Shown in pieces: positions 45,641 to 57,421 of a DNA stretch of 64,000 nucleotides. The translations under genes and the position numbers were made by a program. The stretch is from Takakia lepidozioides (lineage: Eukaryota; Streptophyta; Takakiopsida; Takakiales; Takakiaceae), in contig CM060732.1 of NCBI GenBank assembly GCA_030704615.1, positions 67,313,053 through 67,377,052 of the forward strand, in the 5' to 3' direction. How positions within the stretch are numbered: the stretch's first letter is position 1; each line of letters opens with the position of its first letter. Under the pieces are notes generated by a model. The model worked only from the letters and a program-made list of their open reading frames with translations, was not told where the DNA came from and searched no databases.

Positions 45641-45937
45641 ATAAATAGCAAAAAGATAAATAAAAAAACTAAAGATAGGAGTTACACCTTTATTGCTGTA
45701 TGAAGACCATGTTGCCATATAAATGTTGAGACTTCAATTTTAAAGCTTCTTGAGAAATCCAAGTGATACTCTGTCAGCGTACCACTCTTGTGCGTGATCT
45801 CTATGCGTGTGTAACCCTGTTGTGTCTCTCACCTGCGTGCTTGCACACCGTCTATCTTCCAGTGTCAATCGTATACAAGGAGAGAGAGGTTGGGTGAATT
45901 TCATCGCTATATTGTAAGAGGTAAAGTTCTCCCTCGA

Positions 45938-46012
45938 GGACTTTCTTGGATTTGAGGCGCCTGTCCCGAGGGCGGAGCCTGAGGGCAGGGATCGAAAATC
46001 CAGGAAAGTCCA
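45938..46012. repeat. Short inverted repeat
   Basis: The left phrase GGACTTTCTTGGATTT and right phrase AAATCCAGGAAAGTCC pair around a GC-rich centre of about 40 bp. The wider CTCGAGGACTTTC and GGAAAGTCCAAGGG flanks suggest a small foldback element. Confidence 0.5.
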
Positions 46013-46686
46013 AGGGTGAGGGCTTTACCTTTCGTAAAAAACGAAGCTCCCGTTTTCGAGACTGCCCGTTTCCCTCTGCGTTGCCACTAGAGTTTCATTG
46101 TCATGTCATTGTAGTTCGCTGCCCAAGTTTGAAAATTGTTTGCCCAATATTAAGAATAATAAATCCATTAAGTATTGGGGGACAGATTCCATAATCTGGG
46201 AAATACGGCTCCCGTCCCGGGGCAAAAACCTGTAATCACGTGCGAGGGAAAATTCCTGTCAAGGAAGCCCTAATTTTAACAAAACCATAAAATCTGAAGG
46301 TTTTTACGATTCACGAAAGGGATGAAGTCTAGTATTTCACTGTCGATCAATGACGTAGAGCTTGGATTTACATGCTTTGAGTTCTCAGACTTGAGCACAT
46401 GTGGGAATACTTCAAATACGTCTTTCCGGCCAAAGCCACAGTTTGTAGTAGAACCACTTCTATGGTTTTGCATTGATAGGCCCCAAGATGACGATTTGTT
46501 TTGTACAAGGTTCAAGAAGCCATACATCCATGAGGGATGAAGATTTTGCCTTTCAACTCAATTTTAACTAATTCTGGACTTTTAGCTTGAATCCGGACAA
46601 AACTTAATATAATTTTACATTTAAATCAAATCAAATAAGTACAATATTATGAAGCAATGAATCAAGATTTAGTTTTCAAGTGAATG

Positions 46687-46815
46687 TGCATGACTCCAAA
46701 TTCCTTAAACGTCGACATCAAAGTCGAATGACATACATTAGACAATGCAAATGATATATATTAATAACACAATTTGCATGACTCCAAATTCATTAAACAT
46801 CGACATCAAAATCGC
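46687..46815. repeat. Two-copy direct repeat, about 88-bp spacing
   Basis: The phrase TGCATGACTCCAAATTC followed by TTAAAC(G/A)TCGACATCAAA starts at about 46,687 and again at about 46,775. Confidence 0.65.
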
Positions 46816-47294
46816 ACGAGATATGTTTTTGCAAATGCCTCCGCATAGATAGGTAGCATGTAAAAATGAAGACTTGAACTTAGACAAAATACTTTGTTTT
46901 GTAAGAAAAAAGTATGTCGGTCTCGAATCCAAATTGACTCCTGCAAAAGAGTAACCACGGATATAAATTTATTAATACTAACACATGAATACAAGGCCCG
47001 AAGGCGAACTAAAAGGTATTCAAAATCAAAACAGTACAACGAAATAAAAAAGTCTTAGTCACATGAGAAATCCGAATCAACATTAATAAAATGTGAATAA
47101 ATATATGGAACCTATGAAACTTTTAGACATTTTTAATCGAAATAATTTCTCCAAACCAATGTATCAATGTACTCCAAAGTTGAAAGCTATGTACATTTAC
47201 TTTTTCAATGACTCGCTTCGGGATATGAGGTTTCGAGGTATTGTTGGGTTTAGGATAAGAAAAAAAAATGAAGAGGGGGGAAAAAAAAATAACA

Positions 47295-48110
47295 GTGCAT
47301 CGAACCTATAAGAACTTTCAATCGAGTCTTAGAAAATTATAAGTATGAATCACACAAATATGCATGAAAGTTTATGACCTATAAAAACGTTCAATCAAGT
47401 ATATTTTTACCATAATGTATTATACCCAAAGCTGGAAAAATGATTTGAATGAGGTTTAGGGTATAGGGGTTTGGAAAAGTAAAAGTACTATCAAGTACAA
47501 AATATGGATGAGTGTGTAGAACATATAAGAATTTCCGAGTAAATATTCCGAGGACTCTATCATACATATAAGCTAGAATAAATTGAATCAATGAGCTTCA
47601 AATGTAGAAACTACGTTTTAGGGTATACTAGGGTTTAGAACAAGCAAAAGTGTAAATGATACAAATAATGGGATATTGCTTAGGACCAATACAAAATTTC
47701 ATTAAATATTCCAACAACTCTTAGTAGTATACAATCCCAAAGTTAGAAAAGAAATTTTTGAGTGAGCTTCAAACATTACAAAGATATTTTTGGGGTACTG
47801 GGCTTAGGCTATTAAGCTAAAGTATAGGTAAGAACAAATATGAAAGAATGGAACTTAGGATCTACAAAAATATCAATTAAAAATCCATACCACTTTATCT
47901 TATTAAAAATGAGTCAACGGGGGAAAAAGAATAATGAACTTCAAACAATCAAAAAAGATTTTTAGGGTGACATACTAGGATTTAGGGTAAGCAAATTTAG
48001 TATTATTCAATGACAAACAAATTTACAAGAGTAATTAAGACATATAAAATCTCTCAATTAAATATCATAAAATTCTATAGACTAAGTCCCCAAAGCTTAG
48101 TACTAGCCAA
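47295..48110. repeat. Degenerate satellite-like array, about 140-175-bp period, with TTTAGGG words
   Basis: A phrase of the type ACCTATAAGAA.TTTCAAT.AA recurs near 47,305, 47,380, 47,521, 47,685, 47,862 and 48,030. Between copies, similar blocks recur: CCCAAAG.T.GAAAA, GAGCTTCAAAC, and GGGTTTAGG or TTTTAGGGTAT. Copies are heavily diverged and have small indels. Confidence 0.5.
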
Positions 48111-48386
48111 AAAAAAAAAAAACAATCTATTCAATCTAACAAAGGGATGAAAAGTGCTTATAAGAAAGTTTCATACAAAATTGCTACCAAGTAGTACTAA
48201 GCAATTGTTTTAATGAGCTAATTCAATCTTATATATGTTGGGATTAAAATTTGTTCCGACCACGTCCCCACTCTATTGTATCCCAAAGCTGAAAATTTGA
48301 GAAATGGGAGGAAAAAAAAAAAACAAACAAAAAAACCAAAAATGGGACTTGGGCTTCAAACATGGATATGAGGTGGACATACCATT

Positions 48387-49720
48387 TTAGTTTTCATTAT
48401 CTTGACGATTTGCTGATTCCAAATTTGCTCTAGCATTGTCCGCCTCTCGAACAGTTATCTTTTTTGTGCTTGTTTTTGTTGTATTTTTTCTCAGTGACAT
48501 TGTCCACATTACATTGTCAACATGAATCCATTGAGCGGGATCTATTGGGTTGAACTCCCAATTTTTGGACCAACAATCTTTGTATCTATCCGCATCTGTA
48601 GGATTGCCCCCTTTCTTCGGTCTCCCCCACTCCACAAGAAGCTTTTTGTAATTGCGATCTTCTCTATCTCGTACAACATCCGATATTGCCATTCTCATCC
48701 AAACGGAAAAGTCTCCGTATCATTTGGACGAACAAGGACAAAGAATCTCTTCTCAATATCCTTGAATGGATTCAACGGTATTTTCGGACGGTCACATCTC
48801 GGCCCACAATACGGTTCCACAATATCTTCATTATCGGACAATGCATCTTGAGACTGTCTATGAACACCGTCTCTCCTGTGGTGCTCGATCCATTTTGTTA
48901 CTGGCCAAAATCCTTCGATAAGTTCGTCACTTGGCTCCTCCAACGGAAGGTCGAGTTCTTCAAGAATATCCGCCCAATATTAATCATATTGTTTCATGAT
49001 ATTTCCATATTGATCATCTAAGAGCGTCTTTTTTTTCCAAAAATCCATGTACTTTTTAATACCGGACTTAATGCAAGATTGTTTCTCCGATGCTTCCTCA
49101 CCATCTCCCCAAATAGGTCTCTTACGGAGCGGTTTCGGCTGTCCAACTGGAAGCATTGGAGAACCATCGTCTTTTGCTTTCCACATTTTGACATTGCCAT
49201 TTTTTGGAAGTCAATCGGAATCTGTTGCAGATTTTTTGTATTGCATTAGAGGCCAGCCATCCAAATCAACAAAAAACCGAAAAAAATGTGCATTTCCGTA
49301 GCTCCAACCAAAGCCTCATTCCCCTCCAAAATAAAGCCGTCGACAAAATCTTTGAAGTCTGGAACTTCTTGAATTATTTGCGGAATGAACTGTAGGTCTT
49401 GAGATACCATGAAATTTTTTATGAGATCGGAAAGAACATAGGTGTTGTTCTCTTTCAATTTCTTCAAAAGGTAACTAATATATGCATCAATGTCATCATG
49501 CGTATGGCCAACCATGAGGAAACCAAGTTGAATTTCTTCGAACACCCCTCTTGCAGTAAACAGTGATAAGAACGCCAACATCCACATGTTCTTGTTGTCT
49601 TTGACACAATTGTCCATTTGTAGATACAATCTTCGTGGTAATAGAAGCGCTCATTTCTTATCATTTTCAGAACAAGACTTCAAAACATCCAAACACCTGG
49701 ATTTTCCTCTCATTATGACT
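48387..49720 (-). pseudogene. Decayed DUF7869-type (transposase-like) gene
   Basis: On the minus strand the reading LPRRLYLQMDNCVKDNKN is followed by LFTARGVFEEIQLGFLMVG and HTHDDIDAYISYL. These are the conserved core of DUF7869 proteins, a large plant and animal family usually regarded as transposase-derived. The C-terminal half continues through KMWKAKDDGSPMLPV, YWADILEELDLP and FFVLVRPNDTETFPFG to IHVDNVMWTMSL. It is broken by a TGA just before ALLLPRRLYLQ, a frameshift at a T homopolymer near 49,275, a TGA near 49,210 and a TAA near 48,977. The 5' part beyond about 49,720 is not recognisable. Confidence 0.75.
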
Positions 49721-50280
49721 TCAAAGAAATCAGTTTGCATAGGGTTAGAATTGATCACATGCCATTAGGCCCCTCATTGACCACGAGATCACGGTCGCAA
49801 GCTCTGACAATTTGCAGTGCAAATCAGGCCACAACATCAAATTTCTTGTCCTCGGACAGTGACGACTAGGCTTATGACTGGCTGCGTAGTACATATACAA
49901 TATGCATTTTTGTTGTACCTTGAATATTATTGGAAAACACAGTGATGGCATTCCGCCATTTTGTATATCACCAATTTTGTTAATACACAATGCACATGTG
50001 CGGCACCTGCCAATTTCAATTGCATGAGCAGCGTTTTCTTCACATTTACACTCGTGTGATGGGAAAGAAGTAGTTCACCCTGTAAACAAATTTACAATGG
50101 TGTCATATTTGGTTATGACGTGTATGTGGGTATTTGCAATGAACTCCGAAAGCTGGAGAACAAGGAAAATTGATGTTAGCCAATAAGTTATAATGAGTTA
50201 CGAACGGTCGTCTTCCAAACAAATTTCGCCTGGCCCCTGCGTATTTCATAATCATTTCGCAAAATCTATGATCTTTCTAC

Positions 50281-50780
50281 GAACATACCCACAAAGTTCT
50301 CAAAGCACAAAATTGATTGATCTCATATTACACTGGCACGTATCAGAGGGTACATTGAACACACTGACAAAGTTTCAAAGCGAACGAAAATCATTTGGAT
50401 GAGCAACCATCCGTTGGCCCATTGAACGAATTTCGATTGATCTCATATTATTCTGGGGCCTCTTACATGGCACATTGAACATAGTGGCCAAGTCTCAAAG
50501 CGAACCAAAATCATTTCGATGGCCAACCATCCGTTGAGCCATTGAATGAATTTCGATTGATCTCATATTAGTCCAGGACCTGTGAGAGGGTGTCTCGAAC
50601 GTATTGGCAAAGTTTGGAAGCAAACAAAAATGATTTGGATGGGCAACCATCCGTTCACATGTTGAATGTATTCTGTTGGATCTGCTATTGCTTTGGGACC
50701 TGTTGGACTGTGTTTCGCGTGCTCACGATTTTTTTTTCATTCCGTTTTTTAATGGGGCGTGTAATGTAGCCATATGCAAC
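50281..50780. repeat. Tandem array with exact 120-bp period
   Basis: The word GATTGATCTCATATTA starts at about 50,315, 50,435 and 50,555, each 120 bp apart with no indels, and a fourth diverged unit follows. Each unit also has AACCATCCGTT, CATTGAACATA..TGGC and AAGCGAACCAAAATCATTTG. A unit of 120 bp could be 40 codons, but stops occur in each frame I checked. Confidence 0.8.
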
Positions 50781-50869
50781 GTGCGTGCCAAATTTGGGAG
50801 CGATCAAAATTCATTTGGACCCAAAACCACAGTTTCTTCCTTGTTTTGCACTCAAACTTGATTTGTGTT

Positions 50870-51480
50870 CTATGTCAAGTTAAATAAACACAGTGTGAAA
50901 CTAACTAGAATAAATCTAGTTATTTGTATTTAACACTTGGATTTAGTTCAAGCGTTAAGTCAGGTGTCAAGTTTAGCTTGACACCTGAACCATCTTATAT
51001 TCACGAGAGCGTCAGTCGTGCGGCTCATCTCTCTCGAGTTGAGCCTGCACGACCGAGCTCCTTCACTGCTTAGAATCTATGTGTGCTTATGAAGGGAGAA
51101 TAGGACGTTGTGGGGTGGAGTCCCCATAGCTTGGGGTGCCCTGGCTCGACTCGTAGTTTTAATGAGTGATTGTGTTGTATTGAGTGTTTCTGTGTCAACA
51201 GTGTGATTTTAGTTTTCAATCACTCGAGAGAGATGAGCTTGCATCTGTGAGTGCCAGAGGTGAGTTTAGTTTTAGCACTTGTGGTTTTTGTTTTGAAAGT
51301 GAGAGAAGAAAATTATGGTGGTTTGTAGATTATGTTTGTGACAAGGCTGGGGGAGCAACATGATGATGCACAAATGTAAGGAAGAATAGGCTGTTGGTTT
51401 TTTTTTCCTATTATGGGTGGTGCCGAGCTCGGTTTCTGAGGAGCGTAGAGGGTTGTCGTAGAATCTGGTATTCATGTCGG
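50870..51480 (+). other. Possible 5' LTR or leader of the downstream retroelement (tentative)
   Basis: This non-coding stretch precedes the Gag region and ends near TGGTATTCATGTCGGCTCC at about 51,463, which slightly resembles a Met-tRNA primer-binding site. No second copy is present at the 3' side of the element, so an LTR cannot be demonstrated. Confidence 0.25.
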
Positions 51481-53439
51481 CTCCACAAGCTTGGCATCTC
51501 GTGTTATACCGGAGAGCTCACTAAGAGAGCAAGCCTGTGGTGGTGCGCCTGTAACCACAAATGAATCCTGGCAATTATAAGCCACGCTGCCAGGGAGTAT
51601 GTGAGAACTACATGAACATGCTCGGAACCCGTAGATAACCTGGGAAAAGCTTTTAATGGCGAGAACGTTTTGGTGTTAAAAAAATAAATTAAAAATTTAA
51701 AAAAAAAACCCTTTTGATCTAATTTCAATGATTTAGAGCCTAATTGGTCATATCTCTGTCAAATGGACTCCGTTTGACTCAGTTTTTGGGGGGATAGCTG
51801 CAAAAAGGGGAAATCTACCTATCTAGACATGGTTTTAGTTTTTTGGACTCTGCTAAAAATCTATGGAATTTTTTGAGTGTGAGTGTGCTATGAAAGATCC
51901 ACAATTCTATTTCTAGAACCTGTTGTGGTCTACATGAGAGACAAATCTGGGGATGTCCTCCTTGTATGGCTGGGGGAAATGAGGACGTAATTGAAGGGCA
52001 GGTCTCTTCTCTTAGCCTGTGCATACAAGGGGACAAGATTTATGTTTCTCAAGGAACTCAGACTGATTTGAGTGGGGAGCAGTTGGACGAGTTGATGGAT
52101 ACTGGGAGTCAGGCATTAGCAATAGACAACAAACTGCAGTAGTTGGCGTTGAGGGCCTCAATATTGCTTTGGACAGTCAGAACTCTGTTGGAGCAAGCAG
52201 TTCTGCAGCTGTGGGTGAAATACCAAAGTGGGTGGAAGCTAGGCTTGGAACACAGCCAAAGACAGCCCCGGGGACCAAGGTGTTCAGCCACAAGGCCGTG
52301 GTGTACTGGAGCAAAAGAGCAGGAGCTACACAAGTTTTTGCAATCAGACATGATTGCAGCCGGACACGCTCTGCACAAGGCAACCACGAGCGGGGGTTCA
52401 TTAGCAATGACAAGTTTGTTCTGCTTGAAGGAGATGCAGACACTCGCAACCGTCTCAAAGCTTTCGAGTTGAGAGACTGTCACACACCTACCTTTATTTT
52501 CTTTAGTATTCAGTGAGCGGGAGATAGAGAAGTATTGCTTTGTCTCTACCTGGCAGAAAGAGGAGGAGGGTTGGTTAGAGCGAGCTACTGTAGCTTGGGA
52601 CAAGGTTAGTGGCAGGTTTCTGGACATAGATATACCTCCTACACCTTACCATCATGCAGAGCGAGGCACTTTGAGAGAAGTCTAGCAGTTGATAGCATAG
52701 ATCAGGATTAGAACTTGCTTGGTCGAGCCTCTATTCTTCCCCTCCTTTTTTTTTTTACTATTTTCATTACTTTGTACTTGTAGTTGCCAAAGCCTCTCTT
52801 GGTGGAGGCCACTCAGTCCGGGGTTTTGGGCTGGGATATTCTGTAGGAGCAACACTGCAGATGGATTTTGGTGTGGGGGTGTTGATGTTATGATTTATTG
52901 TGTTTGGATCATCCCCAACACCTGCATGCTTGACTGTGCGCCATGTTGGTTTTGTGTGGGCGCTTGCTTTCATAGGGATTAGGCCGGATTTTATCACCGG
53001 TCAATCCTAGAGTATGCTATCGGTGGTGAGGCTGGAGTGATGACCAGCAAGACCACCAGTGTTTCTTCTATGGTGAGGCTGGGTTGATGACCAGCCAACC
53101 ATAGGAGTTCTTGCGGTGGATGTAGGTGCAGGTGCCCTTAGCCACTGGGATATGACCCTTAATCTGCAACAGGTGCTCACCCGTGTCACTATTAGAATTA
53201 GTACTAGAGCCTTAAAGTGTCACGTGGGGGAGGTGCGGGTTGTGAGTGTCATCACGGAATTACCCAAGGGTTTTGAGGGGAGTACGGCTATAGGCAGTAG
53301 CAGTGAGAGTGGGTTCACCAGACGAGGTGTTCGTTTCAGACCACCTTCACCTCCACCCTCAACTAGTGCAGAGTCAGACACAGACTCGGAGGCTTCATCA
53401 ATAGGTGTGCAGTTTCATTCGCCATTGTTGTAGGACGAC

Positions 53440-54668
53440 ATGGAGGAGATGTATGGAGCTACCAAGGGGCCTCATAGGTACTCTGGAGCTATGGGCACAA
53501 TCGAGCTGGATGACTTTATCCAGGAGTTTGACAGCTGGTGTGATTTGCAGCAGATGCGCAATCCACAGCTGTTCACCCCATTCATGGCGTGGAAGGGACT
53601 GTTCCAGCATTTGGAAGACCCGCCTATGGACAATTACCGCGAGTTCAGGCGAGGACATGAAGCAGAGATTGAGGAGTGGAGGATGTATTGGTCACCTGAC
53701 TACGTCTCCATTATTCGAGGCACGACGCGACCAGTAGCTGCATCAGCACCAATATCTCCCACTGCCAGCACTAGTAGTGAACAAGTAGTGCCGGTACTTC
53801 TGTAGGTGGTACCAGTTCAAAAGGTGTTATTACTCCTCCTGCCACGACTACAACACATGTGCTTAGATTCAACCCGGTGGTGGAGTTCTTCCAGGAGTTG
53901 TGGACGAACTACCAAGGCGTACGGACAGAGAAGCTGCGAAGTTTGCAAGACTTCCAGCGCAAATCCAGTGAGAGCTTACGAGAGGCCTACACTCGTATGA
54001 GGCGCTTAATAAGTGTGACCCAAGGGGTTACTGAAGCTCAGGCAGTCCAGTTCTAGTATGGAATTTTGGACAAGGATCTCAGGAGAAGGGTGCGGGATGC
54101 AACCCTGTTACAAGCGGCCCAACCCACATTAGCAGATGTGTTTCTGCTGGCTGAGCGGATTGAGCTCAACATGGTGGAAGAGCGAGTTGTTACCATTGGA
54201 TTTGGCAAGGACATGCCTGCACGAGGCGCAGCTGCCAGCCAACAGGTACAAGGAACTGCCCAACAGCGTGGTTAGGGGGGCAAGGTTTCCCAACCCAAAT
54301 TCCATGGAGCTTACAGGGGACCTCAGGTGCAGAGGCCAGTAGCATCTTTTGTAAGCCAACAGCAACCTGGGGTGATATGTTGGACATGTGGAGGACCTCA
54401 TGTCAAGAAAGATTGCCCAAAGAGTGGCAAAAAGCCGGCACAAGCACAGCCTGCACAGTTGCAGTGTGGGCATTGTAGCAAGTATGGGCATGGAGATGCC
54501 CAGTGTTATGACTTGCACCCTGAGTTGCGGCAAGGCCAGTTCCAAGGGAACAATGGTGGCCGAGAGCAAGGTAGAGCACCTCAGAGAGGACGAGGTGGTC
54601 AAGCACGAGGTGTAGGACGAGAGCAAGCACAGTATGGCCAAGGATGTGGAGGTCAGGACGTTGACTAA
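53440..54668 (+). pseudogene. Retrotransposon Gag with two CCHC zinc knuckles
   Basis: The first frame has a capsid-like start (IELDDFIQEFDSWCDLQQM). After a frame change near 53,790 the core continues as FNPVVEFFQELWTNY, LREAYTRMRRLI and LDKDLRRRVRDATL, typical of retrotransposon gag. Two zinc knuckles follow: CWTCGGPHVKKDC (one residue short of the standard spacing) and CGHCSKYGHGDAQC (standard CX2CX4HX4C), then an RG/Q-rich tail. In-frame TAGs at 54,054 and 54,273 interrupt it, and TAA at 54,666 closes this segment. The product would form the particle shell and bind RNA. Confidence 0.82.
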
Positions 54669-55429
54669 GATATGGCCAACCGGCTTCAGCAGCTAGAGCA
54701 AAGGCTTGCTGCCATGGCCACAGCTCAGGTGGTACCAGCTCCAAGACCTGAGGGTCCTGTTCCTCCTGTTCCTCCTCAGCAGCGTCATCCTGACGGAGGA
54801 GATATGGGAGGCATGGGATTTATGTGTAGGGCAGCACTACCACTAGTGCAGGTGGAGTCTCCTGCAGCCGTCACTCGAGGAGCAGCACGAGTTCATGAGC
54901 CACGAGGTGCAGAGGTGGAGTTGGATTCACAACGTGGGGAGGCAAGCCATCAGGCTAGGTTGCCTCAATCATTCATCTTGGCGGAGACAGTGTCGACGAC
55001 ATCCATGGCACCTAATTCTCGCCCCACGGATACCGAGGCGGAGGTTATTGTGTCATTGGGAAGAGCTACACGTGCAGCACTGACACCTGTTGCCAAGGTT
55101 AGTGCAGTCAGTGTGTTGTTGGGGGCGGCCACCTCTGTGTGTCAGGCCCCACTGTTCTCAGTAACCATGATTGCGACGCCAGGGGTAAGACCAACTGCAG
55201 TGTTCTACTAGCAGCAACACTCTATGAAAGTGGGGAGGTCACTTCATCTTCTGCGGAGTTAGTGGAAGGTGTAGTGGCAGAGGGATCCTCGGATTTGAGG
55301 GTCAAGACTGCCACGGCTGCGCCATGGCAAGCTGCAGCTGCCAGGTTGACGGAGCTGCTAGCTAGGCCAGCCTTTGAGCGCGCCATGGTGACACCTGGAG
55401 TTGTCTTGTTAGACAACTTCTCTTTGAGT

Positions 55430-55830
55430 GGACCGGCAGGCAAGAGGTACCGGCCACTGCGGGTCTTGTTGGACTCGGGAGCTTAGCCACTGATGTTGGG
55501 CAAAGCCGCTATTGCAGGTTTGGGCCTCATGGAGGTGGATATGGAGCCTTGTCCCTTCCAGATACAGACATCTTTGGGAGGATCAGAGCAGACTCGGGGC
55601 ATGACACGGCGTGAGTTGGCCATTAGACTATAGCCGGATCATCCTATAGATGGCTCAATGATGCGAGCCAAGGCCATTGTGACAGACGCGGTCTCTTACG
55701 ATGTCCTCGTTGGTGGGGCAGTGTTGTATCCCATGGGCTTCACCCTGGATTTTTGGGAGGAGTCAACTTCCTACAGGCCTGGATGGCAGTCAGGGGATGG
55801 TCATCGTGTACAGCTCCCTTTGACGTTCAT
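55430..55830 (+). pseudogene. Retropepsin-like aspartic protease segment
   Basis: The frame reads RPLRVLLDSGA, then a TAG at 55,484, then PLMLGKAAIAGLGLME. A second TAG sits at 55,631 and the frame continues to DAVSYDVLVGGAVLYPMGF. DSGA is the protease active-site triad form and the later hydrophobic-Gly stretch fits the second half of a retropepsin fold. It lies in the same frame as the start of the methyltransferase domain, suggesting an original polyprotein. Confidence 0.75.
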
Positions 55831-56149
55831 TGGGGGTGTTGCTGCTGCCCAACGGGGCAAGATGCCAACTGCAGTTAGTTGGCCTGGAGAGTTGCTGGAG
55901 GGCAATGCCCATGCAGAGGATGTGCCACCTCCAGCAGAGCAGGATGACATGCATGGTACGGCGGAGTTGTCTACCATGGTTGCTCACACTCCATTGTGGG
56001 GTACGAGTAAGGATTTGCAGCAGGCTGCTGATAGACGGCTGCAACAAGCCTGGGTAGAGGCTTTTATACCATCAGGAGAAGAGGAGAGTGCGGTGATTGC
56101 ACCAGGACCACCTCAGTTGTCGCCATTGGACACCACACCTCTTGTGTGG

Positions 56150-57038
56150 CAGTGCCCGGATGAAGGCATATGCCTTCTGGACTTGTTTGGCGGGATTGGC
56201 ATTGGATTGGCTGCAGTGTTGCAGGCAGGTGCACGAGTTCGACATTACCTATATGTGGAGAGGGATGAGACTGCACGACGCGTCTCACTGCGCCATGTTG
56301 CTCAGTTGGTGCAGCAGTACCCTGATTTGTTTGCTAGTGTCTGCAGTTCGTGGATACCAACAAGCTTTGCTAGCAGACATCTCCTTGCTGGGGGCGCATG
56401 ATTTGGAGCGGGTTGGCCCTATTCACTTAGTAGTGGCAGGTTGGCCCTGCCAAGGGCTTTCATCAGCTGGGTATGGCAATGGGTTACAAGACTCAAGGTC
56501 ACGCCTGTTTTGGGAGATGTTGAGGGTCCTGCGCTATTTACAGCTTCTGCAGACAGACTCTCCGGCATATATCTTGGAGAATGTGCCATTGATGGGTGAT
56601 TCTCGGGCCAAGGTGATGGCCAGTGTACATCAAGTGCGGTCTTGGTTTGGGTCAGCAGTGTTGCTGGATGCAGCTGCAGTGGGGTCACGGGCTCATCGCC
56701 CACGACTATGGTGGACCAACTTGATGCCACCTGCATCGCTCAAGCATGCATTTGATGGGATGCAGCGGCCACCAAACCTGACGGTGGATAGCATTTTGGA
56801 CATAGGGAGGCAGTCTCAGCGTGTGAGACACGATGACCGATCACCTTTGGCAGTGGTCAATAAGGTGGGTCACCCACGAGCAGCATTGCCTACACTGCTC
56901 AGCTTTCCAGGATCTCATGCTTTCCGGGATGGTGGATCTGGCCTCTTGTGGGATAGCCAGTTGCAGCAGTTAGTGGAGCCCAATGCTAACGAGCGCGAGC
57001 GGGCAATGGGTCTTACCACTGGTACCATGGCAGCGTAG
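56150..57038 (+). pseudogene. C5 cytosine DNA methyltransferase domain fused to the retroelement polyprotein
   Basis: Motif I is ICLLDLFGGIGIGLAAVL (AdoMet binding). After a frame change near 56,340 come motif IV with catalytic Cys (LVVAGWPCQGLSSAG), motif VI (AYILENVPLM), motif VIII (HRPRLWWTNL) and a C-terminal block (NANERERAMGLTTGT) resembling motifs IX-X. The set is complete enough to recognise a 5-methylcytosine transferase. The order fits DNMT proteins rather than a bacterial restriction system. It is continuous with the protease segment upstream, so it looks element-encoded rather than a host exon. A TAG ends the frame at 57,036. One frameshift separates motif I from motif IV, so this copy is inactive. 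Confidence 0.88.
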
Positions 57039-57421
57039 CTACGGCGTGAGCCTAGCCCCGTGAGCCTGGGAGCTGAGCTCATGTTGTAGCTGCAAAGCGT
57101 GAGCGGCACAAATCTGCTGGAGAAGCAGGTCCTACAGGCGAGGATTGCAAGAAGAGGGCCTATTACCGTGGACAAAACAAAGGGGGCCACCATGCACCAT
57201 GTCTGCAATGCCTGCACAAAAAGAGGAATATGAAAATATGGCAGAATTGAGCTCAGAATGATTGACACACTTTATTTCAATTCACAGATAGATGCTTACA
57301 ATGAATGGCATGTGCATTTGCCCTGGTTCCGTGAACAAAATGTATGTGTTTGTCCTAAATGCAAAGTCTTCACACGGTAACCTGGAAACTAGCGTGGGAA
57401 GCGGGCATGGCTCGTATGTGT

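Larger units (their letters stand above)
52090..57240 (+). mobile_element. Decayed LTR-retrotransposon body carrying a C5 cytosine-methyltransferase domain
   Basis: On one strand, in order: a gag N-terminal region (52.1-52.7 kb), gag core (53.44-54.27 kb), zinc knuckles (54.38-54.52 kb), retropepsin-like protease (55.44-55.80 kb) and a DNA cytosine-methyltransferase domain (56.15-57.04 kb). No reverse transcriptase, RNase H or integrase follows, and no terminal repeats are seen. The element is therefore truncated after the methyltransferase, or the pol part was lost. Frameshifts near 53,790, 55,150-55,210 and 56,340 and several in-frame TAGs show it is dead. Gag plus DSGA protease style suggests Ty3/gypsy, but without RT this is inference. 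Confidence 0.82.

Noticed and set aside
50870-51480. A defined 5' LTR of the DNMT-carrying element
   Set aside because: No matching 3' copy is in the window and the primer-binding site resemblance is weak; kept only as a tentative note.
56150-57038. Bacterial restriction-modification methyltransferase or bacterial contamination
   Set aside because: It is in frame with an aspartic protease and downstream of gag zinc knuckles, in a region with plant-type genes and repeats.
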